Below, piece by piece: positions 53,386-61,419 of a DNA stretch of 64,000 nt. Each line of letters begins with the position of its first letter. The first letter of the stretch is position 1. The notes beneath the pieces are model-generated. The model did not search any database. It was not told where the DNA came from and saw only the letters and a program-made list of their open reading frames with translations. This stretch comes from CAVSXS01 sp963767715 (GTDB lineage: Bacteria; Chloroflexota; Ktedonobacteria; Ktedonobacterales; Ktedonobacteraceae), in assembly GCA_963767715.1 (NCBI GenBank), contig CAVYFA010000009.1, positions 62,001 to 126,000 on the forward strand. Reading direction: 5' to 3'. The translations under genes and the position numbers were made by a program.

Positions 53386-53616
53386 TTAGGGATTGGGCTG
53401 ATTGGGATCGAGGGCGGCATCGGCTTTCCGTTCTACCTTCCCCGCCGTCTCCTGTACCTTGCCTCCCACCTGCTTGGCGTCGCCTTTAGCCTTGAGCTTT
53501 TCGTTTCCGGTCGCCTGACCGGCCTTGCTCTGGACCTTACCGGCCGCTTTATTGAGCTTCCCCTTGAGCGTATCCTCTTGTCCCTGGGTCCCTAAATCTT
53601 TATTCTGCTCGGTCAT
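53386..53616 (-). CDS. CsbD family stress protein
   Basis: 76 residues, hydrophilic. The CsbD pattern is complete: DTLKGKLNKAAGKVQSKAGQ, ATGNEKLKAKGDAKQVGGKV and QETAGKVERK. The family is induced by general stress or low phosphate in bacilli and others; its biochemical role is not known. AGGAGG lies six bases before the ATG. Confidence 0.92.
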   Translation of the reverse strand: MTEQNKDLGTQGQEDTLKGKLNKAAGKVQSKAGQATGNEKLKAKGDAKQVGGKVQETAGKVERKADAALDPNQPNP

Positions 53617-53679
53617 AGTTTAATCCTCCTGACTGTAGGAAAGAAACTTCAATACGAAATGATTGTCAACTTGTGTGCT

Positions 53680-53699
53680 GTGTGCTTAACTCAGCACAC
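53680..53699. repeat. inverted repeat upstream of mutL
   Basis: GTGTGCT-TAACTC-AGCACAC, 7-base arms, in the divergent region between csbD and mutL; a direct GTGTGCT copy lies seven bases to the left. Possible regulator site. Confidence 0.45.
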
Positions 53700-53815
53700 G
53701 CATTATCACGTCCAGGTGACAACAACGGTTTCACGCTTCAAAGGAAATGTTATAATCAGCTCTGAACACTCGTTCTTACGTATAGGAAGTATCGCCTGGT
53801 TCGGAGTGTATTACT

Positions 53816-55333
53816 ATGCCCATACATCAACTCGCGCCCGACGTCGCCGCCAAGATTGCCGCGGGCGAAGTCGTCGAGCGGCCTGCCTCAGTTGTCAAGG
53901 AACTGATCGAGAATAGCATCGATGCCGGGGCGACGCAGATTCGCGTCGAACTGGTGGGCGGCGGGCTATCGCTCATCCATATTACTGACAACGGCATCGG
54001 CATCGGGGCAGGGGAATTGCCACTGGCGCTGTCACGGCACGCCACCAGCAAAGTCACCAGCATCGATGATCTGGAGCACATCCGCTCGCTCGGCTTTCGC
54101 GGCGAGGCCCTCGCCAGCATCGCTGCCGTCGCGGATGTCACGCTGGTCAGCAGGCATCGCGAAGCGGCACAGGGGGCGCAGGTCTCTGCCAGCAACGGGC
54201 AGATCGGTGACGTCACGGCGGCGGCCTCGCCGGTCGGCACCACGCTGACCGTGCGCAACCTCTTCAGCGCCGTGCCCGCTCGCCTGAAATTCCTCAAGAG
54301 CCGCTACACCGAGGTCAGCCATTGCCACCACCTGCTGGAGCAGTACGCGCTGGCCTATCCCGAGATCCGCTTCAGCGTCTACAGCGAGGGGCGGCAAATT
54401 TTCGCCACGCCCGGTGACGGCAAGCTCAGCAGCGTCATGATCGAAATCTACGGGCTGGAGGTGGCCGAGCAGATGATCCAGATCAGCAGCCTCGATGGGC
54501 ACGATGAAGATCCGCTGCGGCCGGTCGTCACGGGCTACACCAGCCGGCCCACCTGCTACAAAAGCACGCGCCAGCACATGTCGTTCTTCGTCAACCGCCG
54601 CTGGGTGATGAGCCGCATGCTCAGCGCCGCCGTCGAGGAAGCCTATCACTCGCTGCTGCTGGCGGGCAGGCACCCCATCGCCGTCGTCAACATCGCCCTC
54701 GACCCGAGCCAGATCGATGTCAACGTCCATCCCGCCAAAACGGAGATCCGCTTCCTGAGAGAGCGCCGCATCTACGCCGCCATCCAGCGCGCCATTCGCG
54801 GCGCCATCCTCGAAGGCGCCGACATGCCCCAATGGGGCAACGTAGGGACGCGATTCATCGCGTCCTCTTCGCCATCCGCGGCGCCCACCAATACGCCCGA
54901 ACCGGCAGATGATGCGCCGGCTGCGAACGGCAATGCGGCGACGGGCCAGGCCGATATGGATTTTGATGACGAGGATTTTCCGATGCCCGATGGGGAGGAG
55001 GACGCGATAAATCGCGTCCCTACGGATTATCCTGCGGATAATCCGTGGCTCACGGTTACTGAGGAAGAAAGCGGTACGAAACCACCGCTCCTTTCACGCC
55101 TGTGGCAAAGCCATATACGCGGCCAGGATGTTTCACCGAAGGACTCATCCGGCGCTTCCGCTGCATCCGGCACAAGCGATACACTCGATGCGGCCGTGGC
55201 AAACCCGGCGCAGAGAGGCAGCCTGCCGAATATCTCCGTTACAGGCGATACCTCGTACCAGATACCTTGGATACTTCTGATACCTCGGATACCTTCGATA
55301 CGACAGGCCACGACCGGGCACAGGTCAAGGTGA
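53816..55333 (+). CDS. mutL: MutL, N-terminal ATPase part (frame broken before the C-terminal domain)
   Basis: 505 residues in this frame. The GHKL ATPase domain is intact: VVERPASVVKELIENSIDAG, DNGIGIGAGELPLALSRHAT, SIDDLEHIRSLGFRGEALAS and the GTTLTVRNLFSAVPARLKFL loop. The second domain carries VNVHPAKTEIRF. MutL couples mismatch recognition by MutS to strand removal. Residues about 340-480 are a low-complexity linker holding two inverted copies of repeat A. The frame leaves the protein within a 9-nt tandem repeat at 55247-55305 and stops at 55333. The C-terminal domain continues in the -1 frame. No mutS is in the window. Confidence 0.9.
   Translation: MPIHQLAPDVAAKIAAGEVVERPASVVKELIENSIDAGATQIRVELVGGGLSLIHITDNGIGIGAGELPLALSRHATSKVTSIDDLEHIRSLGFRGEALASIAAVADVTLVSRHREAAQGAQVSASNGQIGDVTAAASPVGTTLTVRNLFSAVPARLKFLKSRYTEVSHCHHLLEQYALAYPEIRFSVYSEGRQIFATPGDGKLSSVMIEIYGLEVAEQMIQISSLDGHDEDPLRPVVTGYTSRPTCYKSTRQHMSFFVNRRWVMSRMLSAAVEEAYHSLLLAGRHPIAVVNIALDPSQIDVNVHPAKTEIRFLRERRIYAAIQRAIRGAILEGADMPQWGNVGTRFIASSSPSAAPTNTPEPADDAPAANGNAATGQADMDFDDEDFPMPDGEEDAINRVPTDYPADNPWLTVTEEESGTKPPLLSRLWQSHIRGQDVSPKDSSGASAASGTSDTLDAAVANPAQRGSLPNISVTGDTSYQIPWILLIPRIPSIRQATTGHRSR
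54841..54867. repeat. dispersed repeat A in mutL, copy 1 (inverted)
   Basis: CGTAGGGACGCGATTCATCG then CGTCCTC; exact reverse complement of the lon-type element except for one or two bases. Read here as VGTRFIAS. Confidence 0.85.
54998..55024. repeat. dispersed repeat A in mutL, copy 2
   Basis: GAGGACGCGATAAATCGCGT then CCCTACG, read as EDAINRVPT, one residue different from the Lon peptide. It faces copy 1 at a distance of 130 bases. Confidence 0.85.
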
Positions 55334-55941
55334 GCCGATTGCCGCAACTGCGTGTGATCGGGCAGCTTTCGCAGAGCTATATCGTGACCGAGGGGCCGGA
55401 CGGCATGTACCTGATCGACCAGCACGCCGCGCACGAGCGCATTCTGCTGGAACGCATGGTGGCGGCGCTGCAGGCGCGCGCGTCGCTCTCGCAGATGCTG
55501 CTGGCGCCTATACAGTTGGAGCTTGCGCCGCTCGAACTGGGCGCGATCGAGGAGCATCTTGAGCAGTTGCGTGAGATTGGTTTCGCGCTGGAAATGCTGG
55601 AGAATGGTGCGCTTGAGGTGCGCGCCGTGCCGCAGGCGCTGCTGAAGCAGATCAACGCGCGTTCCCTGCGCGAACTGCTGGTGGAAATGACCGCGCCGGG
55701 CTTCGATGGCGGCGAGCAGCGCGCGAACGGCGGGCATAGCCAGACGTGGGAGGAGCACGCACTGGCGAACGTGGCCTGCAAAGCGGCCATCAAAGCCAAC
55801 TATTTCCTGACGGTAAGCGAAATGCGCGAACTGATCGAACAGCTTGCGCAGACCAGCGCGCCTTATAGCTGCTGTCATGGCCGCCCCACGATGGTGCATT
55901 TCGGCCTGTCCGCCCTGGAACGCGAATTTGGGAGACGCTAA
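55102..55941 (+). CDS. mutL: MutL, C-terminal dimerisation/endonuclease part
   Basis: An open frame of 279 codons; true MutL homology begins only at about 55257 (DTLDTSDTSDTFDTTGHD, then LPQLRVIGQLSQSYIVTEGP). The endonuclease motif DQHAxxExxxxE is complete (DQHAAHERILLE). ACKAAIKAN and CCHGRPTMV supply the other metal-site residues. So this is a nicking-type MutL, as in most bacteria without MutH. It is in the -1 frame relative to the N-terminal part. The ATG at 55102 has no ribosome site, so unless frameshifting occurs or the break is an error, MutL is not made whole. It ends directly before priA. Confidence 0.8.
   Translation: MAKPYTRPGCFTEGLIRRFRCIRHKRYTRCGRGKPGAERQPAEYLRYRRYLVPDTLDTSDTSDTFDTTGHDRAQVKVSRLPQLRVIGQLSQSYIVTEGPDGMYLIDQHAAHERILLERMVAALQARASLSQMLLAPIQLELAPLELGAIEEHLEQLREIGFALEMLENGALEVRAVPQALLKQINARSLRELLVEMTAPGFDGGEQRANGGHSQTWEEHALANVACKAAIKANYFLTVSEMRELIEQLAQTSAPYSCCHGRPTMVHFGLSALEREFGRR
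55247..55305. repeat. 9-nt tandem repeat at the mutL frame break
   Basis: Units GATACCTCG, GATACCTTG, GATACTTCT, GATACCTCG, GATACCTTC, GATACGACA. Between units 1 and 2 only five bases (TACCA) remain instead of nine, a loss of four bases that gives exactly the observed -1 shift. Confidence 0.85.
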
Positions 55942-58746
55942 GTGTTTGCCGAAGTGCTGACCTCCGCCGCGAGCTGGAACAGCGAACAGCCGCTGCTGAC
56001 TTATATCGTGCCGGACTCAATCGAGCGGGAAGTGCGCCCAGGGCAACTGGTGGCAATTCCATACGGCGAGCGGCTGGTCGAGGGCATCATCTGGCAACTG
56101 ACGGACGACCGCGACACTGAGGGCGATGCGCGCGCCAGGGACGCTGACAGGATAGCCCTGCGCCCCATTTCCGAGATCCTCGACCTCGAGCCGGCGCTCC
56201 TGCCCCACCAGCGCGCCCTGGCCGAGTGGATGTCGGCCTATTATGTGACGCCGCTCTGGTGGGTCGCGCAGAGCATGCTGCCGCCAGGACTGGTGCAGCG
56301 TTCGAAGGTCGTGCTGCGCCTCATCACCGATGATGTCCGGCCGGTTGAAGAGCGGCTGGAGACAGGCACACCACAGGAGCAGCAGCCTATAACCACGACG
56401 CGCGCCCTGATCGGCCTGCTGCTGGCCGATGGCGAACTGGACATCGCGCGCCTGAAGGAGATGCTGGGACCAAAGCGCGCCGCTGTAGTCTTGAAAGAGG
56501 CCCTGGCGAGCGGGCTGATCGAGCGCGAGGCGCAGCTAGAAAAGCCTCGCACACACGCGCGCCGCAAGCGACTCGTGCGGCTGCTCGTGCGCGGTGAGCA
56601 ACTGGAGGCGTGGAAGGAACGCGCCAGGACGAGAATCCAGGAAAGCCTGCCCGATCCGACAAGCGTGCCCATCGCGCCCGATAACGTACGCCGGCGTCCC
56701 ACGAAGCATGCGCCCGATCCCTGGGCCATCCCGGGCGCGGCATCGGTCTTCACCCTCACACGCGAGAACCGGGCCGGCCTGCTCGCCCAGCAACAACTGG
56801 CCGCCATCGACCTGCTGGAGCACGACCGCGCCGATGCCAGCGCCGAGATACACTGGACTCCCAATATGCTCTGCAAAGCCAGCGGCCTGTCCTCCACGCA
56901 GCTATCCGCCCTGGCGCGCGAGGGCATCATCGCCATCGAAGAGATGGAGGTGCAGCGCGACCCGCTCTCCGGTCGCAACATCCCCCCCAGCACGCCCTTG
57001 CCGCTCACCGCGCAGCAAGCCGAGGCGCTGCGGCAAATCATCGGGGAACGATATCCCGGCGTCCAGCCCCCGGATGCCCACGAGGGGCATCCCGAGGGGG
57101 CGGCGGGCCGCCCGGCGAATACGATAGGCGCGCGGGCGGCTGGAAGCCATGCTCCGGATGCCCACCAGTGGGCATCCCGACATTTCGGTGGACCACCCCC
57201 CAAGGGGTTATGGGCCGATCCCCCAATCCTCCTGCACGGGGTGACGGGCAGTGGCAAAACAGAGGTGTATTTGCAGGCGCTGGCTGCCATTATTGCTCAG
57301 GGGAAGCGTGGCATCGTGCTGGTGCCGGAGATTGCCCTGACGCCGCAGGCCGTCTACCGCTTCGCCGGGAGGTTCCAGGGACGTGTAGCGGTCATCCACA
57401 GCGCGCTGAGCGATGGAGAGCGCTATGACGAATGGCGGCGCATCCGGGCCGGGAAGGTAGACGTGGTGATCGGGTCGCGTTCCGCGCTCTTTGCGCCCCT
57501 GCCGGATCTGGGCCTGATTATCCTCGACGAAGAACACGAACCGGCCTATAAGCAGAGCGAACGCCCGCCGACATATGCCGCACGTGACACAGCCATCGTG
57601 TTGGGCCGGGTGCTGCGTATCCCCGTTGTACTGGGCAGCGCGACGCCGTCCGTCGAATCGTTCTATCGCGCCCGGTGCGGCGAGTACCGGCTGGTGGAGA
57701 TGCGCAGCCGCATCGGGGGCGATCTGCCTCCGGTGGAGATCATCGACCTGCGCAACGAACTCCACGCAGGCAACACCAGCATCATCAGCCGCCGCTTGCA
57801 GGGTGAGATCGAGCAGGTGTTGAGCCGCCGGCAGCAGGCTATCCTCTATCTCAACCGGCGCGGCGCGGCAAGCTGCGTGCTGTGCCGGGAATGCGGCTTC
57901 GTCGCCATGTGCGACAAGTGCGATGTGCCGCTGACCTACCACTCGACCGAGCGCATCCTGCTCTGCCACTACTGCAACAGCCAGAGCAAGGCGCTGCGCA
58001 CCTGCCCGCAGTGCGCCAGCAGCAGCATTCGCTATTTCGGGTTAGGGACCGAGAAGGTCGTCGATACCATCGAGCGCGCCTTTCCCACTGCTCGCCTGCT
58101 GCGCTGGGACAGGGACACGGCCAGGAACCGCCGCGCCCACGAGCAACTGCTGGATCGCTTCGCCAATCGCGAGGCGGATATCCTGGTGGGAACGCAGATG
58201 ATCGCCAAGGGGCTCGACCTGCCCGGAGTGACGCTCGTGGGGGTGATCTCCGCCGACATCGCGCTGATGCTGCCCGACTTCTCGGCCTCGGAACGCGCCT
58301 TCACGCTGCTGACCCAGGTAGCGGGCCGCGCCGGGCGAGGCGAAGAGGCCGGCCAGGTCATCATCCAGACCTTCAACCCGCAGCATTTTTGCATCGATGC
58401 CGCCTCGCGTCACGATTACCACGAGTTCTACGCCGCCGAAATCGAGGTGCGCAGCCGCTACGGCTACCCCCCATTTCGCCGGTTCGTCAAATTCACCTAC
58501 AGCCACGAGAACCGCCGCCGCTCTCAAAACGAGGCGCTGCTGCTGCGCGAGAAGCTGGACGAGTGGATCGCGCGTCTCGGCCTGGAGCAGACCGACATCG
58601 TCGGCCCGGCGCCCGCCCTGCTGGAGCGGCTGCATGGCAAGTATCGCTGGCAGATGATCGCGCGCGGCCCCGACATCCATCCCCTGCTGCGCGTGATCGA
58701 CACCCCTGGATGGGAGGTGGATATAGACCCGGTCAGTACAATGTGA
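55942..58746 (+). CDS. priA: PriA, primosomal replication-restart helicase
   Basis: 934 residues, longer than the usual 730-830. The N-terminal DNA-binding domain (YIVPDSIEREVRPGQLVAIP) is followed by a winged-helix region and the superfamily-2 helicase: Walker A GVTGSGKT (433-440), DEEH box in LIILDEEHEPAYK, and zinc-binding cysteines in CVLCRECGF, CDKCDVP, CHYCN and CPQC. It reloads the replisome at stalled forks. GTG 55942 follows the mutL stop at once. Residues about 374-430 are an insertion built from palindromic repeats just before Walker A. It is not found in E. coli-type PriA. Confidence 0.95.
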   Translation: MFAEVLTSAASWNSEQPLLTYIVPDSIEREVRPGQLVAIPYGERLVEGIIWQLTDDRDTEGDARARDADRIALRPISEILDLEPALLPHQRALAEWMSAYYVTPLWWVAQSMLPPGLVQRSKVVLRLITDDVRPVEERLETGTPQEQQPITTTRALIGLLLADGELDIARLKEMLGPKRAAVVLKEALASGLIEREAQLEKPRTHARRKRLVRLLVRGEQLEAWKERARTRIQESLPDPTSVPIAPDNVRRRPTKHAPDPWAIPGAASVFTLTRENRAGLLAQQQLAAIDLLEHDRADASAEIHWTPNMLCKASGLSSTQLSALAREGIIAIEEMEVQRDPLSGRNIPPSTPLPLTAQQAEALRQIIGERYPGVQPPDAHEGHPEGAAGRPANTIGARAAGSHAPDAHQWASRHFGGPPPKGLWADPPILLHGVTGSGKTEVYLQALAAIIAQGKRGIVLVPEIALTPQAVYRFAGRFQGRVAVIHSALSDGERYDEWRRIRAGKVDVVIGSRSALFAPLPDLGLIILDEEHEPAYKQSERPPTYAARDTAIVLGRVLRIPVVLGSATPSVESFYRARCGEYRLVEMRSRIGGDLPPVEIIDLRNELHAGNTSIISRRLQGEIEQVLSRRQQAILYLNRRGAASCVLCRECGFVAMCDKCDVPLTYHSTERILLCHYCNSQSKALRTCPQCASSSIRYFGLGTEKVVDTIERAFPTARLLRWDRDTARNRRAHEQLLDRFANREADILVGTQMIAKGLDLPGVTLVGVISADIALMLPDFSASERAFTLLTQVAGRAGRGEEAGQVIIQTFNPQHFCIDAASRHDYHEFYAAEIEVRSRYGYPPFRRFVKFTYSHENRRRSQNEALLLREKLDEWIARLGLEQTDIVGPAPALLERLHGKYRWQMIARGPDIHPLLRVIDTPGWEVDIDPVSTM
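57061..57231. repeat. repeat-derived in-frame insertion in priA
   Basis: A GC-rich block with inner palindromes: GATGCCCACGAGGGGCATCC and GATGCCCACCAGTGGGCATC lie 93 bases apart, with GGCGGCGGGCCGCC and CCCCCCAAGGGG between or after them. It encodes two similar peptides (PDAHEGHP, PDAHQWAS) within about 57 residues. Confidence 0.75.
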
Positions 58747-58754
58747 GATATCAA

Positions 58755-58845
58755 CCTGGCGACCGCCAGGGTCGCCACCACGATATCCGATGGAACCATC
58801 CTATGAAAATAGGTTATCGTAGTGGCGACCCTGGCGATCGCCAGG
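58755..58845. repeat. long hairpin (repeat C) after priA
   Basis: Arms 58755-58785 and 58815-58845 (31 bases each, CCTGGCGACCGCCAGGGTCG against CGACCCTGGCGATCGCCAGG) differ at two positions. Inside the loop a second small hairpin CCTAT-GAAA-ATAGG is present. It starts eight bases after the priA stop and may serve as its 3' end. Confidence 0.9.
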
Positions 58846-58925
58846 TGGGACTATGATACAATGGGGCGAAGGGATCAATACCCCTTCGTATAAGCAACTT
58901 TTGTATGACTAAGAGGAGTGACTGA

Positions 58926-59552
58926 ATGCACGTTAAGCTGGATATCTTGCAGGACAAAGGATTTGTCGTCCTGAAAGATTATGATGGGCCGCCGATTCCG
59001 CCGCAGGAGTGGGAAAGCCTGGAATATATGGACTGGAAGAGCGGTGGCGACACCAACTTCGCCCCGATTGCCTCGGCGCTGGGTGAGATGGAATGCGCCG
59101 GCTTCTGGGATCATGGCAAGCCCGACAAGGGCGGCATCTGGACAAAGAACGCGGATGTCTGCCCGACGCTGGTAGAGTGGACAAAGCGCGTAGGAGCCGA
59201 TTATGGGCGCGTGCGCATCATCAAGCTGAACCCCAATACCGAGGCGGAAGGCATACATAACCTGCACCTCGACGACAATAACCGCCTGAACCCCGAGGGC
59301 GAGGGCTGGGTCGTGCGCACCTGGCTGCAGCTCACCGACGACCCCGATTCCTACATGATCCTGCGCGAGGACAAAGACGACCCCTCCACCGAGTCGCGTA
59401 TTTCGATGCCGCGCAACCGCCAGATGGTCATCGACTCCCAGCGCATGTGGCACGCCGCCTGGCACCCCGGCCCACAGCCCCGCTACGCGCTGATCGTCTC
59501 CTTCGAGAGCGGCCCGGCACTGCAGCGCTGGATCGAAAGCCAGTTGCCATAG
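58926..59552 (+). CDS. putative 2OG-Fe(II) oxygenase-like protein
   Basis: 208 residues. A possible facial triad is visible: H-x-D in NLHLDDNNRL and a distal histidine in SQRMWHAAWH, followed by RYALIVSFES with the arginine expected to bind 2-oxoglutarate. RTWLQLTDDPDSYMILRED lies between, as in aspartyl/asparaginyl beta-hydroxylase-like proteins. I do not recognise the exact family, so the substrate is open. GAGGAG lies seven bases before the ATG. A small hairpin (CGAAGGG/CCCTTCG at 58867-58888) precedes the gene. A strong hairpin follows it. Confidence 0.6.
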   Translation: MHVKLDILQDKGFVVLKDYDGPPIPPQEWESLEYMDWKSGGDTNFAPIASALGEMECAGFWDHGKPDKGGIWTKNADVCPTLVEWTKRVGADYGRVRIIKLNPNTEAEGIHNLHLDDNNRLNPEGEGWVVRTWLQLTDDPDSYMILREDKDDPSTESRISMPRNRQMVIDSQRMWHAAWHPGPQPRYALIVSFESGPALQRWIESQLP

Positions 59553-59603
59553 GGGTAAGGTGACTACGATGTAATTCCGCTATTACAATCAGGATAAACA
59601 TAT

Positions 59604-59629
59604 CAGAGCGACCCTTTGAGGTCGCTCTG
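59604..59629 (+). terminator. hairpin after the oxygenase-like gene
   Basis: CAGAGCGACC and GGTCGCTCTG pair perfectly around a 6-base loop. The following GTGTTG is only weakly U-rich. Confidence 0.6.
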
Positions 59630-59659
59630 GTGTTGAACAATAATTAAACTGGCCCATCA

Positions 59660-59684
59660 CCAAAATAAGTGAGCCTGCTTGCTA
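59660..59684. repeat. direct repeat, left copy
   Basis: A 25-base element ending TGAGCCTGCTTGCTA; the right copy at 60327-60351 differs at one base. The two copies enclose about 640 bases with a gene remnant and the VOC gene. Confidence 0.8.
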
Positions 59685-59704
59685 AGCAGAACAGAAGGAG
59701 AATT

Positions 59705-59752
59705 GTGTTGATTGACAAATACAACTTCGTATTTCGTGGCGGAAGAGCATGA
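59705..59752 (+). pseudogene. very short gene stump, possibly of a YCII-like protein
   Basis: AAGGAGAATT and GTG open a frame MLIDKYNFVFRGGRA that stops after 15 codons. The strong ribosome site and the KYxFVFRGG pattern recall the start of YCII/DGPF-type proteins, whose remainder is not found downstream in any frame. Alternatively it is a leader peptide. Low certainty. Confidence 0.35.
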
Positions 59753-59933
59753 TGCATCCCAAATTTTTCAGCACCGGGAGAGAGCGCTGATGCGGCGAGT
59801 AGGACTTTTCGCTCTGTTTGGCGTGTCAGAATGACTCTCGGATAAGGTTCGAGAAGTCAGGTGATAGACTGTGGAAGACAACCGTAATCGCGCTCGTCAG
59901 GCGTGACATGATCGAAGGAGAGAGCAGAAACCC
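59753..59933. other. non-coding leader of the VOC gene
   Basis: About 180 bases without a recognisable gene between the stump and the VOC start; AAGGAGAGAG lies near 59918-59927. With the terminator, direct repeat and stump it makes up the 381-base gap after the oxygenase-like gene. Confidence 0.4.
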
Positions 59934-60314
59934 ATGCACTTAGGAAATTTTTCACTCAGTCTGAACGTGAAAGACATACATGCCTCCCGGGTTTTTTACG
60001 AAACGCTGGGCTTTTCAGTGATGGCCGGGAATGAGGCACAGCAGTGGCTCGTGATGAAAAATGGAGAGGCCAACCTCGGCTTGTTTCAAGGCCTGTTTGA
60101 GAAGAACATGCTCACCTTCAATCCCGGGTGGGACCACAACGGCCAGGAATTGCCAACGTTTACTGACATCCGCGTCATTCAAAAACAGCTCAAAGAAGCC
60201 GGTATTACCTTTGAACAAGACGCAAAGGAGGGGACTGGACCGGCCAGTTTTCTCATTCGTGACCCGGATGGCAATCCGATTCTCGTCGACCAACACGTCG
60301 CAAGCTCCCAATAA
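59934..60314 (+). CDS. VOC (glyoxalase/bleomycin-resistance) superfamily protein
   Basis: 126 residues, one VOC unit of two beta-alpha-beta-beta-beta modules. Features: FSLSLNVKDIHASRVFYETL and SFLIRDPDGNPILVDQH, the usual start and end; the dimer would have the active site. Reaction unknown: it could be a glyoxalase-type enzyme, a dioxygenase or a resistance protein. AAGGAGAGAG is about nine bases before the ATG. It is flanked by a 25-base direct repeat, a sign of past insertion or duplication. Confidence 0.88.
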   Translation: MHLGNFSLSLNVKDIHASRVFYETLGFSVMAGNEAQQWLVMKNGEANLGLFQGLFEKNMLTFNPGWDHNGQELPTFTDIRVIQKQLKEAGITFEQDAKEGTGPASFLIRDPDGNPILVDQHVASSQ

Positions 60315-60326
60315 GGCTCACCTCCC

Positions 60327-60351
60327 CCAAAATAAATGAGCCTGCTTGCTA
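60327..60351. repeat. direct repeat, right copy
   Basis: 25 bases matching 59660-59684 with one change (AAATAAATGAGCCTGCTTGC core), 12 bases after the VOC stop codon. Confidence 0.8.
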
Positions 60352-60417
60352 CGGACGACACATGTGGGATAGAGCTGGCTTGATCAGCTTCTAAAAGAAA
60401 AGCTTGTGATAAATGCA

Positions 60418-60453
60418 AGAAGGGTCGGCGCCGGTGACTGCGCCAACCCTTCT
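60418..60453 (-). terminator. hairpin downstream of the secreted protein gene
   Basis: AGAAGGGTTGGCGC and its partner ACCCTTCT/GGCGCC form an imperfect stem on the minus strand, followed by TGCATTTAT. It lies about 60 bases after the stop of the gene at 60517. Confidence 0.5.
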
Positions 60454-60516
60454 TGCCAGGGGGGAGGAAGAAAAGGAGAAGGATATTCTGTTTGCTCCTC
60501 CTCTCAAGACTTCCCC

Positions 60517-61191
60517 TTACTTCTTACCGGTTACATGCCCAGTGAGGATGCGGTTCACGACATTGGGATGCTTCTGCAGGTACTGCGTTAAGCTGGTGGC
60601 CTGTGCCTGCGTCAGGTTTCCGTCATGGAGGGCCTGATTCTCCGCGCTCTGGATGGCGTTCTGCACGATTGTCTTCAACTGAGCGGCCGTGATATTCTGC
60701 TGCTTCGCGATCTGGGCGAGGCTCATACCACTCTTCAGGTCGGACTGCAACTGTGAGGTGCTCAGGTGCAGGCCCTGGGCCACCTGGCTCTCCATCTGCG
60801 GGAGGTACTTCCGCAGCGAGCTCACAATGATGCGCAGGTCCAGCGCGCCTTTGTTGCCGGTGCAGGCCTGGTGGGATTCGAGCTGCTTAATGATGGCATT
60901 GGCCTGATTCTGCGTCAGTTTGCCATCTTTCACCATTTGGGCAACCACATCCTCCCTGGCCGACAGTTTATCTTGCTGCAAGGTTGTAACGGAGACGTTC
61001 AAACGCCCCGCCAGGTCCTGCAGGTACTGCTCACAATATTGATTGGTCTGCGCGGTAGGCGTACCCGCCGTGCTTGCCTGGGACTGTGTGCTTTGCGCCG
61101 AGGCGAACAGCGGCCCGGCGAAAAACGCGCCAAACAGAATCGCGCTTAACAGCAGGACTGCTCCCACAGCGATCATCAGAACTTTTTTCAT
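60517..61191 (-). CDS. secreted helical protein with short repeats
   Basis: 224 residues. A Sec signal peptide (MKKVLMIAVGAVLLLSAILF) has a likely cut after LFASA (about 32). The mature part is helical and contains repeats that look like small 'SLAQIAKQQNIT / LSAREDVVAQMVKDGKLT' helix-turn-helix-like modules, common in Chloroflexota and bacilli secreted proteins of unknown function. Two cysteines (YCEQYL and HQACTG) could form a disulfide. The divergent neighbour is an OmpR-type regulator, 228 bases away. Confidence 0.75.
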   Translation of the reverse strand: MKKVLMIAVGAVLLLSAILFGAFFAGPLFASAQSTQSQASTAGTPTAQTNQYCEQYLQDLAGRLNVSVTTLQQDKLSAREDVVAQMVKDGKLTQNQANAIIKQLESHQACTGNKGALDLRIIVSSLRKYLPQMESQVAQGLHLSTSQLQSDLKSGMSLAQIAKQQNITAAQLKTIVQNAIQSAENQALHDGNLTQAQATSLTQYLQKHPNVVNRILTGHVTGKK

Positions 61192-61419
61192 AAGAGTGTC
61201 ACTTCCTTTGCCATGCAGTTTTTTTATGATTGTTGTTTCGTATCAATGGCCACACTACTTCGTGTGACACCTCTATCGTAGCGCATAGATGTGAACAAAT
61301 ACTCTGCGAAAGTTCAAGATTTGCTCAAGATTGGCCGGCGGAACGCGCGAGGCCTACTTTCGCGGTAGCAGTTGTGGTACTATACGAAAGAAGAGCGTGT
61401 TTGTTGAGGAGTTCTGACG

